Positions 51,073 through 60,363 of a stretch of DNA of 64,000 bases are shown in pieces (the stretch's first letter is position 1; each line of letters begins with the position of its first letter). Below the pieces are notes generated by a model. It made no database searches. It was not told the origin of the DNA and saw only the letters and a list, made by a program, of their open reading frames with translations. Origin of the DNA: Phycisphaerales bacterium. Lineage in GTDB: Bacteria; Planctomycetota; Phycisphaerae; UBA1845; Fen-1342. The position numbers were made by a program, and so were the translations under genes. The stretch covers positions 1,488,001-1,552,000 of the forward strand of contig JADJWG010000001.1 of assembly GCA_016716475.1 (NCBI GenBank), in the 5' to 3' direction.

Positions 51073-52755
51073 ATGGCTGCCGATTCCCAACCATTACCTG
51101 ATCGGAAAACACGAACTGCCGGTGGTCGCAACTGCGCCGCAGCCGTGGTTGTTCTGCTGGGTGTCGCAGTGGCGGCATGGTTCACGTTCACACCGCTGCG
51201 AAAAATCGCGCTGTCGGGTCTGGATCAACTCCACCGGCAACTCGGCTGGGAGACCGGACCGACACCCTGGGGAGTCACAGACCGGGCCTTGCTGAACTGG
51301 CGCGGGCGCGCCTGGCAACCCCTGGGGGACACGGTTCTCCGCGAACTGTTTGTCGACGGGCGTCGCGAGGGCTCCCTGCTCACGACCATACTTGTCCTGC
51401 ACTGCCTGTGTGGCGTGCTGGTTGCCTGGCTGACTCTGCGGATTTGGACACTGCTGCTCGCCACACACCGCGCACAAATCAGCAATACCGAGACCTCCAG
51501 GTGGCCTGGGTTGCTGGCCGCACTGTTTGCCGGGCTGTGGTGGGCGTTGCATCCGTTGCGGATCGAAGCACTCGCCCTGCCCCATGATCCCGCCCTGCCC
51601 GCGGGCACGCTCCTTCTGCTGCTGGGGATCGTGATCTACCTCAACACGGCATGTGCCGCGCAACCGCGCGTGCGAATCGCAGGCGGCCTCTGCACGCTTG
51701 CCCTCCAGGGCGTGAGTATTGGACTGACACCGCTCACGGTGGTATGGCCGGTGGTGTTGCTGACGCTAGATGGTTTCCCCTTGCAGCGCCTGCATCGCCG
51801 GAGCGCCTGGCTTGCCAAGATTCCCTTCATCATCGTGGCCGGCATGGCGGGCGGGTTGCACGCCACACACACTGCACAGGCGGCAGCACCACTCGTGGAG
51901 CGCACGGCACAGTGGGCCGATGGCGCGGTGTTCTACCTCATGCGGACGATCTGGCCATTGCCATTGCCGGCGGTCTATGAGCGTCCGGCCGAGTTCGCCT
52001 GGAGTACCGGGCTTGGGCTGGCGATCTCCGCCACGGTCGTAGTACTGCTGGGCGCCGGCGCCCTGGCGCGCCGCCTGCCGGGCCTGTTCACAGTGGTGGT
52101 TGCATACCTGGCGTTGCTCGCACCGACCGTGCTGCTGACGCAGTCGATCCATGAGCGCGCCGCCGACCGTTACGCCTACACCGCCCTGATCCCGATCATG
52201 TGTGGACTCGCGGTACTGGTTGCGTGGGGCTACACACAGCGCCACGAGAACTGGCGGACGGGCGCCTATGCCGGCAGCATCATCGGGCTACTCGTTACCG
52301 CAGTGCTGCCCTGGCTCACAGCGCGAACGTTACCCGCGTGGACCGACGAGCGCACCTTATGGGAGCACATCGGTCGAACGCAGCCCCGTACCGCCATCGT
52401 GCACCTTGAACTCGCCACACTTGCCGCGGCCCGGAGTGAGTTCGCCCCCGCCATGCAAAGTTACGCGGCGGTAGTACAGCTCCGGCCGGATCTGCCCGCA
52501 GGGCACTATGGTCGGGCTGCCATGGCGGAACTGCTGCAAAGGTATGAGCTGGCGGCCGATGGGTATGCCATGGCAGCGCAGCGTGACCCGGCACCAGCCG
52601 AGGCCTATGCCCTGCGCGCAAACGCTTTGGCGGTGGCCGGCAAATGGGTAGAGGCAGCGCAGGCGGCGGCGGCGGCCGTGGCGGCCGAGCCGGACGTGCC
52701 GACCTGGCGCGCACTGCAGAATCGCCTGGCAACCTTGCGCCTGGAAGAAGAATAG
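51073..52755 (+). CDS. TMTC-like polytopic membrane protein with C-terminal TPR
   Basis: 560 residues from ATG 51073 (GGAG 6 bp upstream); an open frame reaching back to 50788 overlaps the Cys-rich gene and is not coding. About ten hydrophobic segments (25-400) include the loops LHPLRIEALALPHDPALPAG and ERAADRYAYTALIP, the latter a hallmark of the TMTC/PMT-like group of putative glycosyltransferases. The C-terminal 150 residues form three or four TPR units (AIVHLELATLAAARSEFAPAMQSYAAVVQLRPD...). The family is thought to act in glycan transfer at the membrane. No acidic DxD pair is as clear as in ArnT-like proteins, so catalysis is uncertain. Confidence 0.78.
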   Translation: MAADSQPLPDRKTRTAGGRNCAAAVVVLLGVAVAAWFTFTPLRKIALSGLDQLHRQLGWETGPTPWGVTDRALLNWRGRAWQPLGDTVLRELFVDGRREGSLLTTILVLHCLCGVLVAWLTLRIWTLLLATHRAQISNTETSRWPGLLAALFAGLWWALHPLRIEALALPHDPALPAGTLLLLLGIVIYLNTACAAQPRVRIAGGLCTLALQGVSIGLTPLTVVWPVVLLTLDGFPLQRLHRRSAWLAKIPFIIVAGMAGGLHATHTAQAAAPLVERTAQWADGAVFYLMRTIWPLPLPAVYERPAEFAWSTGLGLAISATVVVLLGAGALARRLPGLFTVVVAYLALLAPTVLLTQSIHERAADRYAYTALIPIMCGLAVLVAWGYTQRHENWRTGAYAGSIIGLLVTAVLPWLTARTLPAWTDERTLWEHIGRTQPRTAIVHLELATLAAARSEFAPAMQSYAAVVQLRPDLPAGHYGRAAMAELLQRYELAADGYAMAAQRDPAPAEAYALRANALAVAGKWVEAAQAAAAAVAAEPDVPTWRALQNRLATLRLEEE

Positions 52756-52777
52756 GAGCGGGCCGCAGCGCCGGCGC

Positions 52778-54916
52778 TCAGCGATCAACCAGCAACAGGC
52801 AGGTGTCCTGGCCGGGATAGCGTTGCAGGTCGAGCCGCAGCACCTCAAGCACTTGCCGTAACTCGCATAAGCCGGAGAGATCGATGATGCGGCCACCGAC
52901 CAGAACGAAGCAACGGGGAATGGTGGCGCCCGCATCTGAATAGCGCGTGTACCGTTCGGCGAGGGTGGTCAACTCGCGCTCCGCGGTGGCCACCGTGGCG
53001 GTACGCAGATCGGCGTGGTTGCTGGCCCACCGGATGCTGCCGCGGCGATCAAGCACGCGCACGGCGAGCCGCTTTTCCCGCAACAGGCGCCAGAGCCGCG
53101 CGACGGAGCGCGGCGCGGTCCAGACTTCGAACCCGCCGGCGGTCGCGGCACATTCCGGCGGCGGGCCGGGCGGCAGACTGGCGGTCACGAGCGCTGCCCG
53201 CTCGGCTGTGTCACGGACCCGATCATCCTGCGCATGCCGGCGTATTTCGGTGGAACCTTCGGCGGTGGCGCGCAGCAGGTTGCGCTTGCTGTCGACTTCG
53301 ACGAAAACCTCGATCGTATCCGGCGCAGCACCCATGCGCAGTACGCTCTGAAAGGCCTCCTCACGAATACGACGAATGTCCTCCTCCCCGGGCTCGATGA
53401 CCGTGCGCTCGACGGAATCGCGCACCAGCGCAAGGGCAACGCCGATCGCACTGATCACGTCGGCATCTCGCACCAGTTCACTCGGCAGTCCGAGGTCCTG
53501 GGCGACATAAGGCACGATGGCCGAGGCCCCACCACCGCCGCCGATCAGCCGGATGATGCTGCGGTCGAGCTTGTAGTCGCGCGCGAAACCCTCAACGATC
53601 CGAGCAACGGCACGTGCTGCCAGATCAAGAATCCGGGCCGCAAGGGTGCGCGCGTCCGCCGCGGGTTGCACGACCGTCGCGAGCTGCTCGAAGCCGGCCG
53701 CGATCGTTGCGGATCGGCCGCGGGCGGGATCTTCCGCGGGTACGAGGCCGAGCAGATTGCTGGCACACGTCGGCGTAACGGCGAGGGGCTCGCCGGCGGC
53801 GGAGGCGGTCAGGAAACGCTCGCCCTCGAACTCGAACGGGGCGGCGGACAGCGCCGCGGGGGGACAATCCGCAAAACTGAGATACTGGAGGCCCGCGATG
53901 TGGGCACTGCGTGGGCCCACCTGCGCGATTTGACCATCGCGCAGGTAGACGAGCGACCCGCCGGCGACGCCGACCGTACGCACGTCGAGCGTGCTGACAT
54001 GCAGCTTCTGGCCGCCGATCTCGGCACTGCGAATCCGACAGCGGCCGTTTTTGATCGCGCTGATGTCGGTGCTGGTGCCGCCAACTTCGAGAAAGACGCC
54101 GTCGGAAATGCCGGCGTAGAGCAGTGCGGCCGCCACGCCCGCGGCCGGTCCGGATAGCATTGTGAGAATGGGGCGGCGACGCATCTCAGCGATATCCATC
54201 ACGCCACCGTCGCTGCGCATGATCATGACAGGGGCTTGGATCCCGGCGGCCCGGACGGCCTGCTCAGTCATGTTCGCAGTCGCAAGCATGCGCGGAATCA
54301 TGCTGGCATTGATCACCGCGGTGCGGGTGCGGATGCCGAGGCCGTGCAATCGGCTGACGTGGTGCGTCGCGGTGACCGGCAAGCCGCGGGCCTGTGCGCG
54401 GGCGCAAATGTGCTCCTCGATGGCGGGGTCATCCACGCTGAACGCCGCCGCCGCGACGATGGCGACGGCGCCGGCGTCCGTGAGTTGGTCGAGCGCCGTG
54501 TCGATGGCAGCGTCGGAGAGCTGTTCAGCGCGCAGGAAGCGGTGCGTGGTCCGCAAGTAGCGCCCCGGGGCCAGCGGGATCGATCGAATTGCCGTTTGAC
54601 GCCTTGCCAGCAGGGCACTCGGGCCGGCTGCCACACCCACAATGCCAACCGACGCGACATCTCCTTCAAGCAACGCATTCGTGGCTTGTGTCGTCGAATG
54701 CGCAATCAGTAGAACCTGGTCCGGGCGCAGACCGCAGTCGCCCAGCAACCTCAGGAGACTGTCCACGACCCCCCGCGCGACACCCTCGGCGGCACTGTGT
54801 GTGGTGGGTACCTTGGCTTTACCCATGAGGGCGCGCGTGGCGGCATCAAGCGCAACGGCATGCGTGAAGGTGCCGCCGACGTCGATGCCGATGCGAACGG
54901 AACAGGCCGGGGACAC
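52778..54916 (-). CDS. hydantoinase/oxoprolinase family protein (HyuA-like)
   Basis: 712 residues starting at GTG 54916. The N-terminus VRIGIDVGGTFTHAVALD and LIAHSTTQATNALLEGD are the ATP-binding motifs of the ASKHA-like hydantoinase A/oxoprolinase family; SGPAAGVAAALLYAG and FLEVGGTSTDISAIKNG complete the core. Family members are ATP-dependent ring-opening enzymes for hydantoins, 5-oxoproline or acetone and related compounds, usually with a HyuB partner. No HyuB-like gene is adjacent. An unusual C-terminal region of roughly 180 residues (about 530-712) follows the core. The gene lies 22 bp after the permease gene and is last in a three-gene operon. Confidence 0.85.
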   Translation of the reverse strand: MSPACSVRIGIDVGGTFTHAVALDAATRALMGKAKVPTTHSAAEGVARGVVDSLLRLLGDCGLRPDQVLLIAHSTTQATNALLEGDVASVGIVGVAAGPSALLARRQTAIRSIPLAPGRYLRTTHRFLRAEQLSDAAIDTALDQLTDAGAVAIVAAAAFSVDDPAIEEHICARAQARGLPVTATHHVSRLHGLGIRTRTAVINASMIPRMLATANMTEQAVRAAGIQAPVMIMRSDGGVMDIAEMRRRPILTMLSGPAAGVAAALLYAGISDGVFLEVGGTSTDISAIKNGRCRIRSAEIGGQKLHVSTLDVRTVGVAGGSLVYLRDGQIAQVGPRSAHIAGLQYLSFADCPPAALSAAPFEFEGERFLTASAAGEPLAVTPTCASNLLGLVPAEDPARGRSATIAAGFEQLATVVQPAADARTLAARILDLAARAVARIVEGFARDYKLDRSIIRLIGGGGGASAIVPYVAQDLGLPSELVRDADVISAIGVALALVRDSVERTVIEPGEEDIRRIREEAFQSVLRMGAAPDTIEVFVEVDSKRNLLRATAEGSTEIRRHAQDDRVRDTAERAALVTASLPPGPPPECAATAGGFEVWTAPRSVARLWRLLREKRLAVRVLDRRGSIRWASNHADLRTATVATAERELTTLAERYTRYSDAGATIPRCFVLVGGRIIDLSGLCELRQVLEVLRLDLQRYPGQDTCLLLVDR

Positions 54917-54938
54917 GCGCGCAGCAACCTCCGCAGGG

Positions 54939-56768
54939 CTACGAAAGATATCGCAGGCCGAAGATCACAACGGCCACAATCGCCGCCGCCCACACGGGCA
55001 ACAACGTGTAACGCAGAATCTGGTTTACGGTGACGCCGAGGAAGCCCGCGATCCAGACGTTGGCCGTATTGGTCGGATCGCAGACACCCTGGAGCATGCC
55101 GGCCGCAAGCAATGCGCCGAGGATCGCGACCGGCGGCAGCGGCGAGGTCGCCAGCAGCAACCCCGCGACCGCGAGCCCCATGCCCCAGACACTCAACGGA
55201 CCGCGGTACAGTGCCAGCGGCGCCGCCAGCCCGAACAGCACGATGTACCCAAGCTGGGTGTTGGGCACCACGGCCGAAAGCAGCGGGTGCAGCGCGCTCT
55301 GGACCGGGGCGGTCTCCAGGGTGCCTACCAACATGCCGATGCCAAGCATCAGCAGCACAGGCGGCATCACGGTCTGGGCCCCTTCGATCAGGGACCGCGC
55401 GAGGATGCGTACGGCGCCGGGGCGCCGGCAAACGCATACGAACATGTACACAATGGCGGTGGAGAACGCGGTAATCTCCTCAACACCGCCGAAATAGACG
55501 AGCGCCACGGGGAACAGTGGCGCGACCATCAGGCGTGCCGGAACCTCGCCGGCGGGACGGGCAGACCCGCCCGCTTCGGATTGGAAACTGCTCAACAGGC
55601 GGCGGCGCGTGCCCCAGCAGATCCATCCCAGGCCACAGGCGAAATAGACTCCCACCATGGTCCACAGCACCCGATCGAGTTCCACCGCCGGAATGCCGTA
55701 CAACTCCAGCCACATGCGGCGCGAGACGGGTTGCAGGGTGCCGCCCATCGAAATCGCGAGAAGAAACGTGCCGGCCGCCACAATCGGCCCAAGGCCGATC
55801 GACCGAAGAATCGGCAGGATGATCGTGCCCAGCATGATGACCGTACCGAGGCCGCCGATCGAGGTGAAAATGCCCGCGGTCACAAGAAACACGGCGAGGG
55901 TGATCCACAACGGGTGCTCGCCGGCATACTCGGCCGTCCAGTAGACGGCGCGCTCCGCAACCTTCAGGTTCTTCACGTACATCGCGAACATGCCACCAAA
56001 GATCGTCGCGATGATGGCGGCGGAGAGGCGCAGACTACCGGCACGGAATAGGTGTGCCACTGCGGTGCCGAGGTAGTCCAGCGCGGCACGGACTCGAAAG
56101 GCAGGCGTTTCGGCCGGTGACGGCGGCGCATGGCGGCGCATGGCCCGCTCGGCGTCGCTCGCGGCCCGCGTGAGCAACGTCGTCACGGCCGGACCGTCCG
56201 GGGACTGCCCCTCGTCGAGCAGCGTGACGAGCGTACTGAGCGTGCTGGTCATGGCGATGGCGCGCAGCTCTGTCCGGAAGCGAGCCAGCGGACCGGGATC
56301 ATGCGGCTCGCGGGTGAAGTACTGCTGCAAAGGCGCGAGGCGGGCAAGCGTTTCACGGTCGAACGCCGCTTCCGCCGCGGCGGCCGCGGCGACCTGTGCC
56401 CGCAGGGCCGCCTCATCCGTGTTCTGAACAATCCGCGCCCGCAATTCAGTCACTGTTTGCCGATAGAGCGCGGCCTTGGTGGCGAGTCGGGCGGCCGCAT
56501 TGTGGCGCAAGTCCACCCACTGCGCAAACCGCGTGGGCTGCTCAACCATGGCCATGGCGCGGGTCGGGCGCCCGAATTCGTCCACCGTGACGCTGATCTG
56601 CGGCTGGAGAAGTCGGGCCGGTTGCAGTACATCCGCGGTGGTCGCAACCAGCAGAAATGTGAGCGCCATCAGCGGAAGTGCGAGCAATGCCGAGAGTCGT
56701 TCAAGGAAGAGGAGCACCGCGAACGTCAGGAAGGCGGCGATGAGGATCAAGCCGACAATGGCTGTCAT
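54939..56768 (-). CDS. GntP/CitM-type (ion transporter superfamily) permease with large soluble insertion
   Basis: 609 residues from the ATG at 56768, which overlaps the zincin gene stop in an ATGA arrangement. Two helices (1-25, 27-45) are followed by a soluble, Ala/Arg-rich, coiled-coil-like segment (about 50-245) that is not usual for the family, then about ten more helices with the segments IFTSIGGLGTVIMLGTIILPIL and LAISMGGTLQPVSRRMWLE. The last part, VCDPTNTANVWIAGFLGVTVNQILRYT, fits citrate/gluconate-type permeases. The substrate is unknown, but the hydantoinase/oxoprolinase gene just downstream suggests uptake of a cyclic amide or organic acid. Confidence 0.72.
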   Translation of the reverse strand: MTAIVGLILIAAFLTFAVLLFLERLSALLALPLMALTFLLVATTADVLQPARLLQPQISVTVDEFGRPTRAMAMVEQPTRFAQWVDLRHNAAARLATKAALYRQTVTELRARIVQNTDEAALRAQVAAAAAAEAAFDRETLARLAPLQQYFTREPHDPGPLARFRTELRAIAMTSTLSTLVTLLDEGQSPDGPAVTTLLTRAASDAERAMRRHAPPSPAETPAFRVRAALDYLGTAVAHLFRAGSLRLSAAIIATIFGGMFAMYVKNLKVAERAVYWTAEYAGEHPLWITLAVFLVTAGIFTSIGGLGTVIMLGTIILPILRSIGLGPIVAAGTFLLAISMGGTLQPVSRRMWLELYGIPAVELDRVLWTMVGVYFACGLGWICWGTRRRLLSSFQSEAGGSARPAGEVPARLMVAPLFPVALVYFGGVEEITAFSTAIVYMFVCVCRRPGAVRILARSLIEGAQTVMPPVLLMLGIGMLVGTLETAPVQSALHPLLSAVVPNTQLGYIVLFGLAAPLALYRGPLSVWGMGLAVAGLLLATSPLPPVAILGALLAAGMLQGVCDPTNTANVWIAGFLGVTVNQILRYTLLPVWAAAIVAVVIFGLRYLS

Positions 56769-57211
56769 AGCCAGGTCCCCGTCACGGACTCCGGTACATC
56801 CGTTTCGGCGTTGCTTGCACAAGCACGCAGCGCAGCCGCGCAGCGCGCGACCCGCGCCGCGCCGAGCGCAGCGCACCAGGCCGCAGCAAACTCATCCGCC
56901 GCCCCCTCGTCGCAGGGGTTTTCCGCCAGGGCGTGAGCCAATTCGTGACCCAGGGTGGTCACCAACGCGGCATTCGAACGCACACCTTCACAGCCATAAA
57001 GCTCGATGCGACGTAAGAGCGGATCCCACGCTCCCCAGATGCGGCGATGACGGCCTTCGAGCACGGCACGGCACACGCGCAGCGTAATACCCAGCTCCCC
57101 CAGCCACGTGTGGGGCGCGGCACCTGCACTGCGCGCTGCCCAGTAGCGCGCCGCGGCGGCCGGGGCGACGGCGACCGGCGGTGGCTGGTTCATTGACGTG
57201 GATGGATGCAT
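56765..57211 (-). CDS. small zincin-like protein (HELAH motif)
   Basis: 148 residues from the ATG at 57211 with GAGAGA upstream; ATG 57229 and 57193 are alternatives, and a longer open frame overlaps the GH20 gene. The motif LVTTLGHELAHALAENPCDEGAADEFAAAW carries HExxH and, 14-18 residues later, acidic residues that could be the third ligand, as in SprT-like and other mini-metalloproteases. The preceding segment RRIWGAWDPLLRRIELYGCEG may be a beta-hairpin of the fold. No export signal is evident. It is the first gene of an operon with the permease and the hydantoinase-like protein; why a peptidase-like protein is there is unclear. Confidence 0.68.
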   Translation of the reverse strand: MHPSTSMNQPPPVAVAPAAAARYWAARSAGAAPHTWLGELGITLRVCRAVLEGRHRRIWGAWDPLLRRIELYGCEGVRSNAALVTTLGHELAHALAENPCDEGAADEFAAAWCAALGAARVARCAAALRACASNAETDVPESVTGTWL

Positions 57212-57252
57212 CACGTCTCTCGCAGACATACAGGAGCCCAGAATGGCCCCAT

Positions 57253-60174
57253 TCAGGGCTGGGCATGCTCCAGACCGGTGATTCCAAGCAGCAACAGCCC
57301 CCCGGCGCCGGCAGCGCTGTGCAGGGTGAGCGACTTCAGCCGACTGCTCTTCGGCGGCAGGTTCCAGATGACGGCCCGCAGGGCGGCCAGCTCGCCGGAC
57401 GAGGAGCGCCCACGCCACACAATCGGCGCGGCGGGAGCGGCGTTGAGATCGTTCCAGGCAAAGACGTGTTCACCATAGCGCAGCACAAGCTCGGCCGTCG
57501 TACCATCGTCCCATGTCGCAGAAAGGGTTCCGACGTCCTCCCCCGTGGCCGCTGCGAATCCGGACACCAGCAGCAACGCAAGTGTATCGGTCGGCCCTTC
57601 CAGGCGGAAGGTCATCTGGGTCGGCAGCGCTTCGTCGCGCGTGAGGCGGCTGCGAAAAAGCACGCCCCGGGCGGTGCCTTCTGCCGCACCGGCTGACAGA
57701 CAGAACTTCACACCTCCGAGCCGCACATTCCCAGCTCGCACGGAGCGCAGATCGTGATCCGGCCCCAACCCGAACCAGCCGGCGGCATCGTGCGCGGCGA
57801 GATCGTAATTGGTGGCTGTCGCGAGGTCCGCGGTCCAGCCACGGCGGTTGGCCGGCGGCAGCGCGCTCATACCCATCAGGTCGAGAAAAAAGGTACCGGC
57901 GGGGTATTCGTCGGGAGACGGGGGGTTGTCGGCGTTCCAGGCGGCTTCGGCCGCCAACACATACGCGGCGTATTGGTGCAACTCACGCTCGAAACTCTCC
58001 GGATCGAGGGAGTAACCCGCCCAGGTCGTTTGAAGCAACCCCAGCGCGCCGCGGTCGTAGGCGGCCCGTGCAAAATTCGTGATGTTCGCAGGTCGATACC
58101 ACGTCGCGGCGATCGGCGTGAAGCCGGCGTCCCGAAATACCTCGAGGTTGCGGTAGTTCTCCGGTGTTGTCGTGACGTAGTGCCAATCGGCAATCAGGAT
58201 GTCTTTCGGCAAGGCGTCCCGCTTGCGCCGGGCGCTCTCGACGCTTTTCGCGTGGGCGGCATCCGGCGCCTCACCCGGCCCGAGAAGCATGTCGCCCCAC
58301 ATCATGACCCGCACGCCCCGCTCGGCGAACCACTCATGATGACGCTGGGTGTCCATCAGGAACAGTTCTTCAGCTGTATAGGGTCTGCTTGACTCGCGAT
58401 ACGGAACACGGCCGCGCTCGGTGAACTCATCATGCCCGATATGAAACCACTTCGGCTGAAACAGCTCCAGCGCCTCGGCATAGATCGCGTAGATGAACTC
58501 ATAGGTCCGCGGGTTGGTCACGCAGTAGGCCCACTTCGCTTCGGGATCCTCGGCAAGGTCGAGGTTTTGGTTGTGAATGAACATCCAGTCGCAATGCCCC
58601 AGGGACATGACGAGTGGAGTAACCTCGATCCCGAGCCGACGACACGCCGCCAGGATCTTGCGAACATCATCCTTCGGCATGCCATAGCGCGGATGATGAA
58701 TCTCCGGCGCAGCGTCCCAGCGGATGTACTCGCACTGGAAGACGAGGTGATTGAGCTTGAGCGGCCCAAGCAGGTGCTCGATCAACCGCAGGTGGGTCTC
58801 CGGACCCCGGCCGCCGCTGAAGAGATGGATGCCGCGGAACGGCAGCGACGGCCAGTCCTGCACCTCTGCACCGCGGAAGATCGCGTTGCCATCGGGCCGT
58901 TCCGCGAAGAGTTGCTGCAAGGTGTGCACGGCGTGGAAGAAGCCGGCCGTACTTTGCGCACCCAGCTCAATTCCGTCGGAACTGACCGAAAGTTTGTACC
59001 ATTCTTCACTCCGGGAAGCGTCGGCCGGCACAATACGAAATTGCAACCGCTCGGCACCACCTTCCTTCAACACCACCCGTTTCCGCAGGAATTCCGCCAG
59101 CACCAGCGCCGGACCGTGTGCCGGATGGTCATCAGCCGGAATGAACGCCGGCAGGGCACGGTCCACCGTGACCCCCCGGGGACCCAGCTCGAAGTCGCGC
59201 GCGGTGCAGGTGACCTCCTTCGGCCGAGGAATCAGCACCGGTGGTTCGTCCAATGGGAAGGTCTGCGCCGCAGGGTGTGTATTCACCGTTAGCTTGTGCT
59301 CCACGGCGCGCTCCTCCGTGGCGGCCGCGGGCGGCGGCAGCTCAAAAAGAAAACGGTAGCGGAGCGGCGTCCCTTTGCGGAAGCGCGTCCCCGTGTCGCC
59401 GACCCAGAAGAACGGTCGGGCGGGGTCCGCCCACTTGTTCATTCGGAAGTCGTAACAGATGAGCGCATGCGGCGCATCTACGGTCAGACGGACTGGGCCG
59501 ATACGCGTGTCGAATTCGAGTGTCTCGAAGCGGTTCGCAACCGTGGACGGCTCGACGTCACCGCTGATCGCGACAACGGGCACCGTGCCGACGTGCGGCT
59601 CACGCTGCGGATAGGTCGCCCGAAAGCCCCGTCCCATGATAGGCGTGGGTGCGAGGGAGGCAACCCGCCACTGGATCAGGGCTTCGCCCTCTTCCGGAGT
59701 GAACTCGCCGGTCAAGACACGCTCGACGCGACCGGCGGTCACCGTGATGACATCCTCAGCGAGGAACGCATCGTGTCGTCCGCGGTGTCGCATCGTGAGC
59801 CGCAGCCCGCCTTCAACCTCTGCAACGGTGGCACCCGCGACCGCGGCTTGATCCGGACCGAGATAAAAGTGGGGAGTCCAGGGCGGGGTGGTCACGACCA
59901 TGTTGCTGCCGGTGCTGATCGGGATGCCGTCGCAGAAAATACTGACACCCTGTTGCCAGGGCTCGACGACGACGCGCACATGGCCGACTTCGAGCACCCG
60001 CCGGTGGGGATTCGCGGCCTGCTCATGGGTGGGTGGGGCTGCTGCGGCTGTCACATTGCCGCACGTCAGCAGCGCACTCATGGCCAGGACTAGGGCGAAC
60101 CGCAGGACAATCGGACCGCAGGGTTGTGCGGATGGTGCTGCAGGAAGGGAACCAAGGCCTGTGCAGGAGAGCAT
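57253..60174 (-). CDS. secreted GH20 beta-N-acetylhexosaminidase
   Basis: 973 residues from the ATG at 60174 (AGGTG upstream). A signal peptide with a long n-region (FALVLAMSALLTCGNVTAAA) leads to a beta-sandwich domain of about 250 residues, then a GH20b-like domain (VLIPRPKEVTCTARDFELGP) and the catalytic barrel. The catalytic Asp582-Glu583 pair is in WFHIGHDEFTE, where the family more often has GGDE. The entry segment is LPFRGIHLFSGGRG and the barrel continues with WYRPANITNFARAAY. The C-terminal 200 residues look like a further beta domain. GH20 enzymes remove GlcNAc or GalNAc by substrate-assisted catalysis. The gene is divergent from a DUF4434-like gene, and both carry AT-rich promoter elements. 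Confidence 0.88.
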   Translation of the reverse strand: MLSCTGLGSLPAAPSAQPCGPIVLRFALVLAMSALLTCGNVTAAAAPPTHEQAANPHRRVLEVGHVRVVVEPWQQGVSIFCDGIPISTGSNMVVTTPPWTPHFYLGPDQAAVAGATVAEVEGGLRLTMRHRGRHDAFLAEDVITVTAGRVERVLTGEFTPEEGEALIQWRVASLAPTPIMGRGFRATYPQREPHVGTVPVVAISGDVEPSTVANRFETLEFDTRIGPVRLTVDAPHALICYDFRMNKWADPARPFFWVGDTGTRFRKGTPLRYRFLFELPPPAAATEERAVEHKLTVNTHPAAQTFPLDEPPVLIPRPKEVTCTARDFELGPRGVTVDRALPAFIPADDHPAHGPALVLAEFLRKRVVLKEGGAERLQFRIVPADASRSEEWYKLSVSSDGIELGAQSTAGFFHAVHTLQQLFAERPDGNAIFRGAEVQDWPSLPFRGIHLFSGGRGPETHLRLIEHLLGPLKLNHLVFQCEYIRWDAAPEIHHPRYGMPKDDVRKILAACRRLGIEVTPLVMSLGHCDWMFIHNQNLDLAEDPEAKWAYCVTNPRTYEFIYAIYAEALELFQPKWFHIGHDEFTERGRVPYRESSRPYTAEELFLMDTQRHHEWFAERGVRVMMWGDMLLGPGEAPDAAHAKSVESARRKRDALPKDILIADWHYVTTTPENYRNLEVFRDAGFTPIAATWYRPANITNFARAAYDRGALGLLQTTWAGYSLDPESFERELHQYAAYVLAAEAAWNADNPPSPDEYPAGTFFLDLMGMSALPPANRRGWTADLATATNYDLAAHDAAGWFGLGPDHDLRSVRAGNVRLGGVKFCLSAGAAEGTARGVLFRSRLTRDEALPTQMTFRLEGPTDTLALLLVSGFAAATGEDVGTLSATWDDGTTAELVLRYGEHVFAWNDLNAAPAAPIVWRGRSSSGELAALRAVIWNLPPKSSRLKSLTLHSAAGAGGLLLLGITGLEHAQP

Positions 60175-60219
60175 GGCGGCACCTGGAGCAGTCTTGAAAT
60201 GAGGCGCTGGCGGCTGTTC

Positions 60220-60225
60220 ATTATA
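60220..60225 (-). promoter_or_regulatory. -10 box (TATAAT, minus strand) of the GH20 gene
   Basis: A perfect TATAAT on the minus strand 46 bp before the GH20 start, inside the AT-rich 10-mer ATTATATAAC (60220-60229), which recurs at 61425-61434. Confidence 0.5.
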
Positions 60226-60316
60226 TAACGATTAGCATACGGTGATCATCGGAAGGACGCAAACCCTCTGCTCATGACCGTTAGCAACGCCCGTGAGCGG
60301 TGATCTGTGGCGCGGT

Positions 60317-60322
60317 TATACT
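60317..60322 (+). promoter_or_regulatory. putative -10 box (TATACT) of the DUF4434-like gene
   Basis: TATACT 41 bp before ATG 60364. No good -35 box at 17 bp. Confidence 0.35.
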
Positions 60323-60363
60323 TCCGGATTCGTGCGGCGGCTGGCCGCGGTGCATGGAGACAA

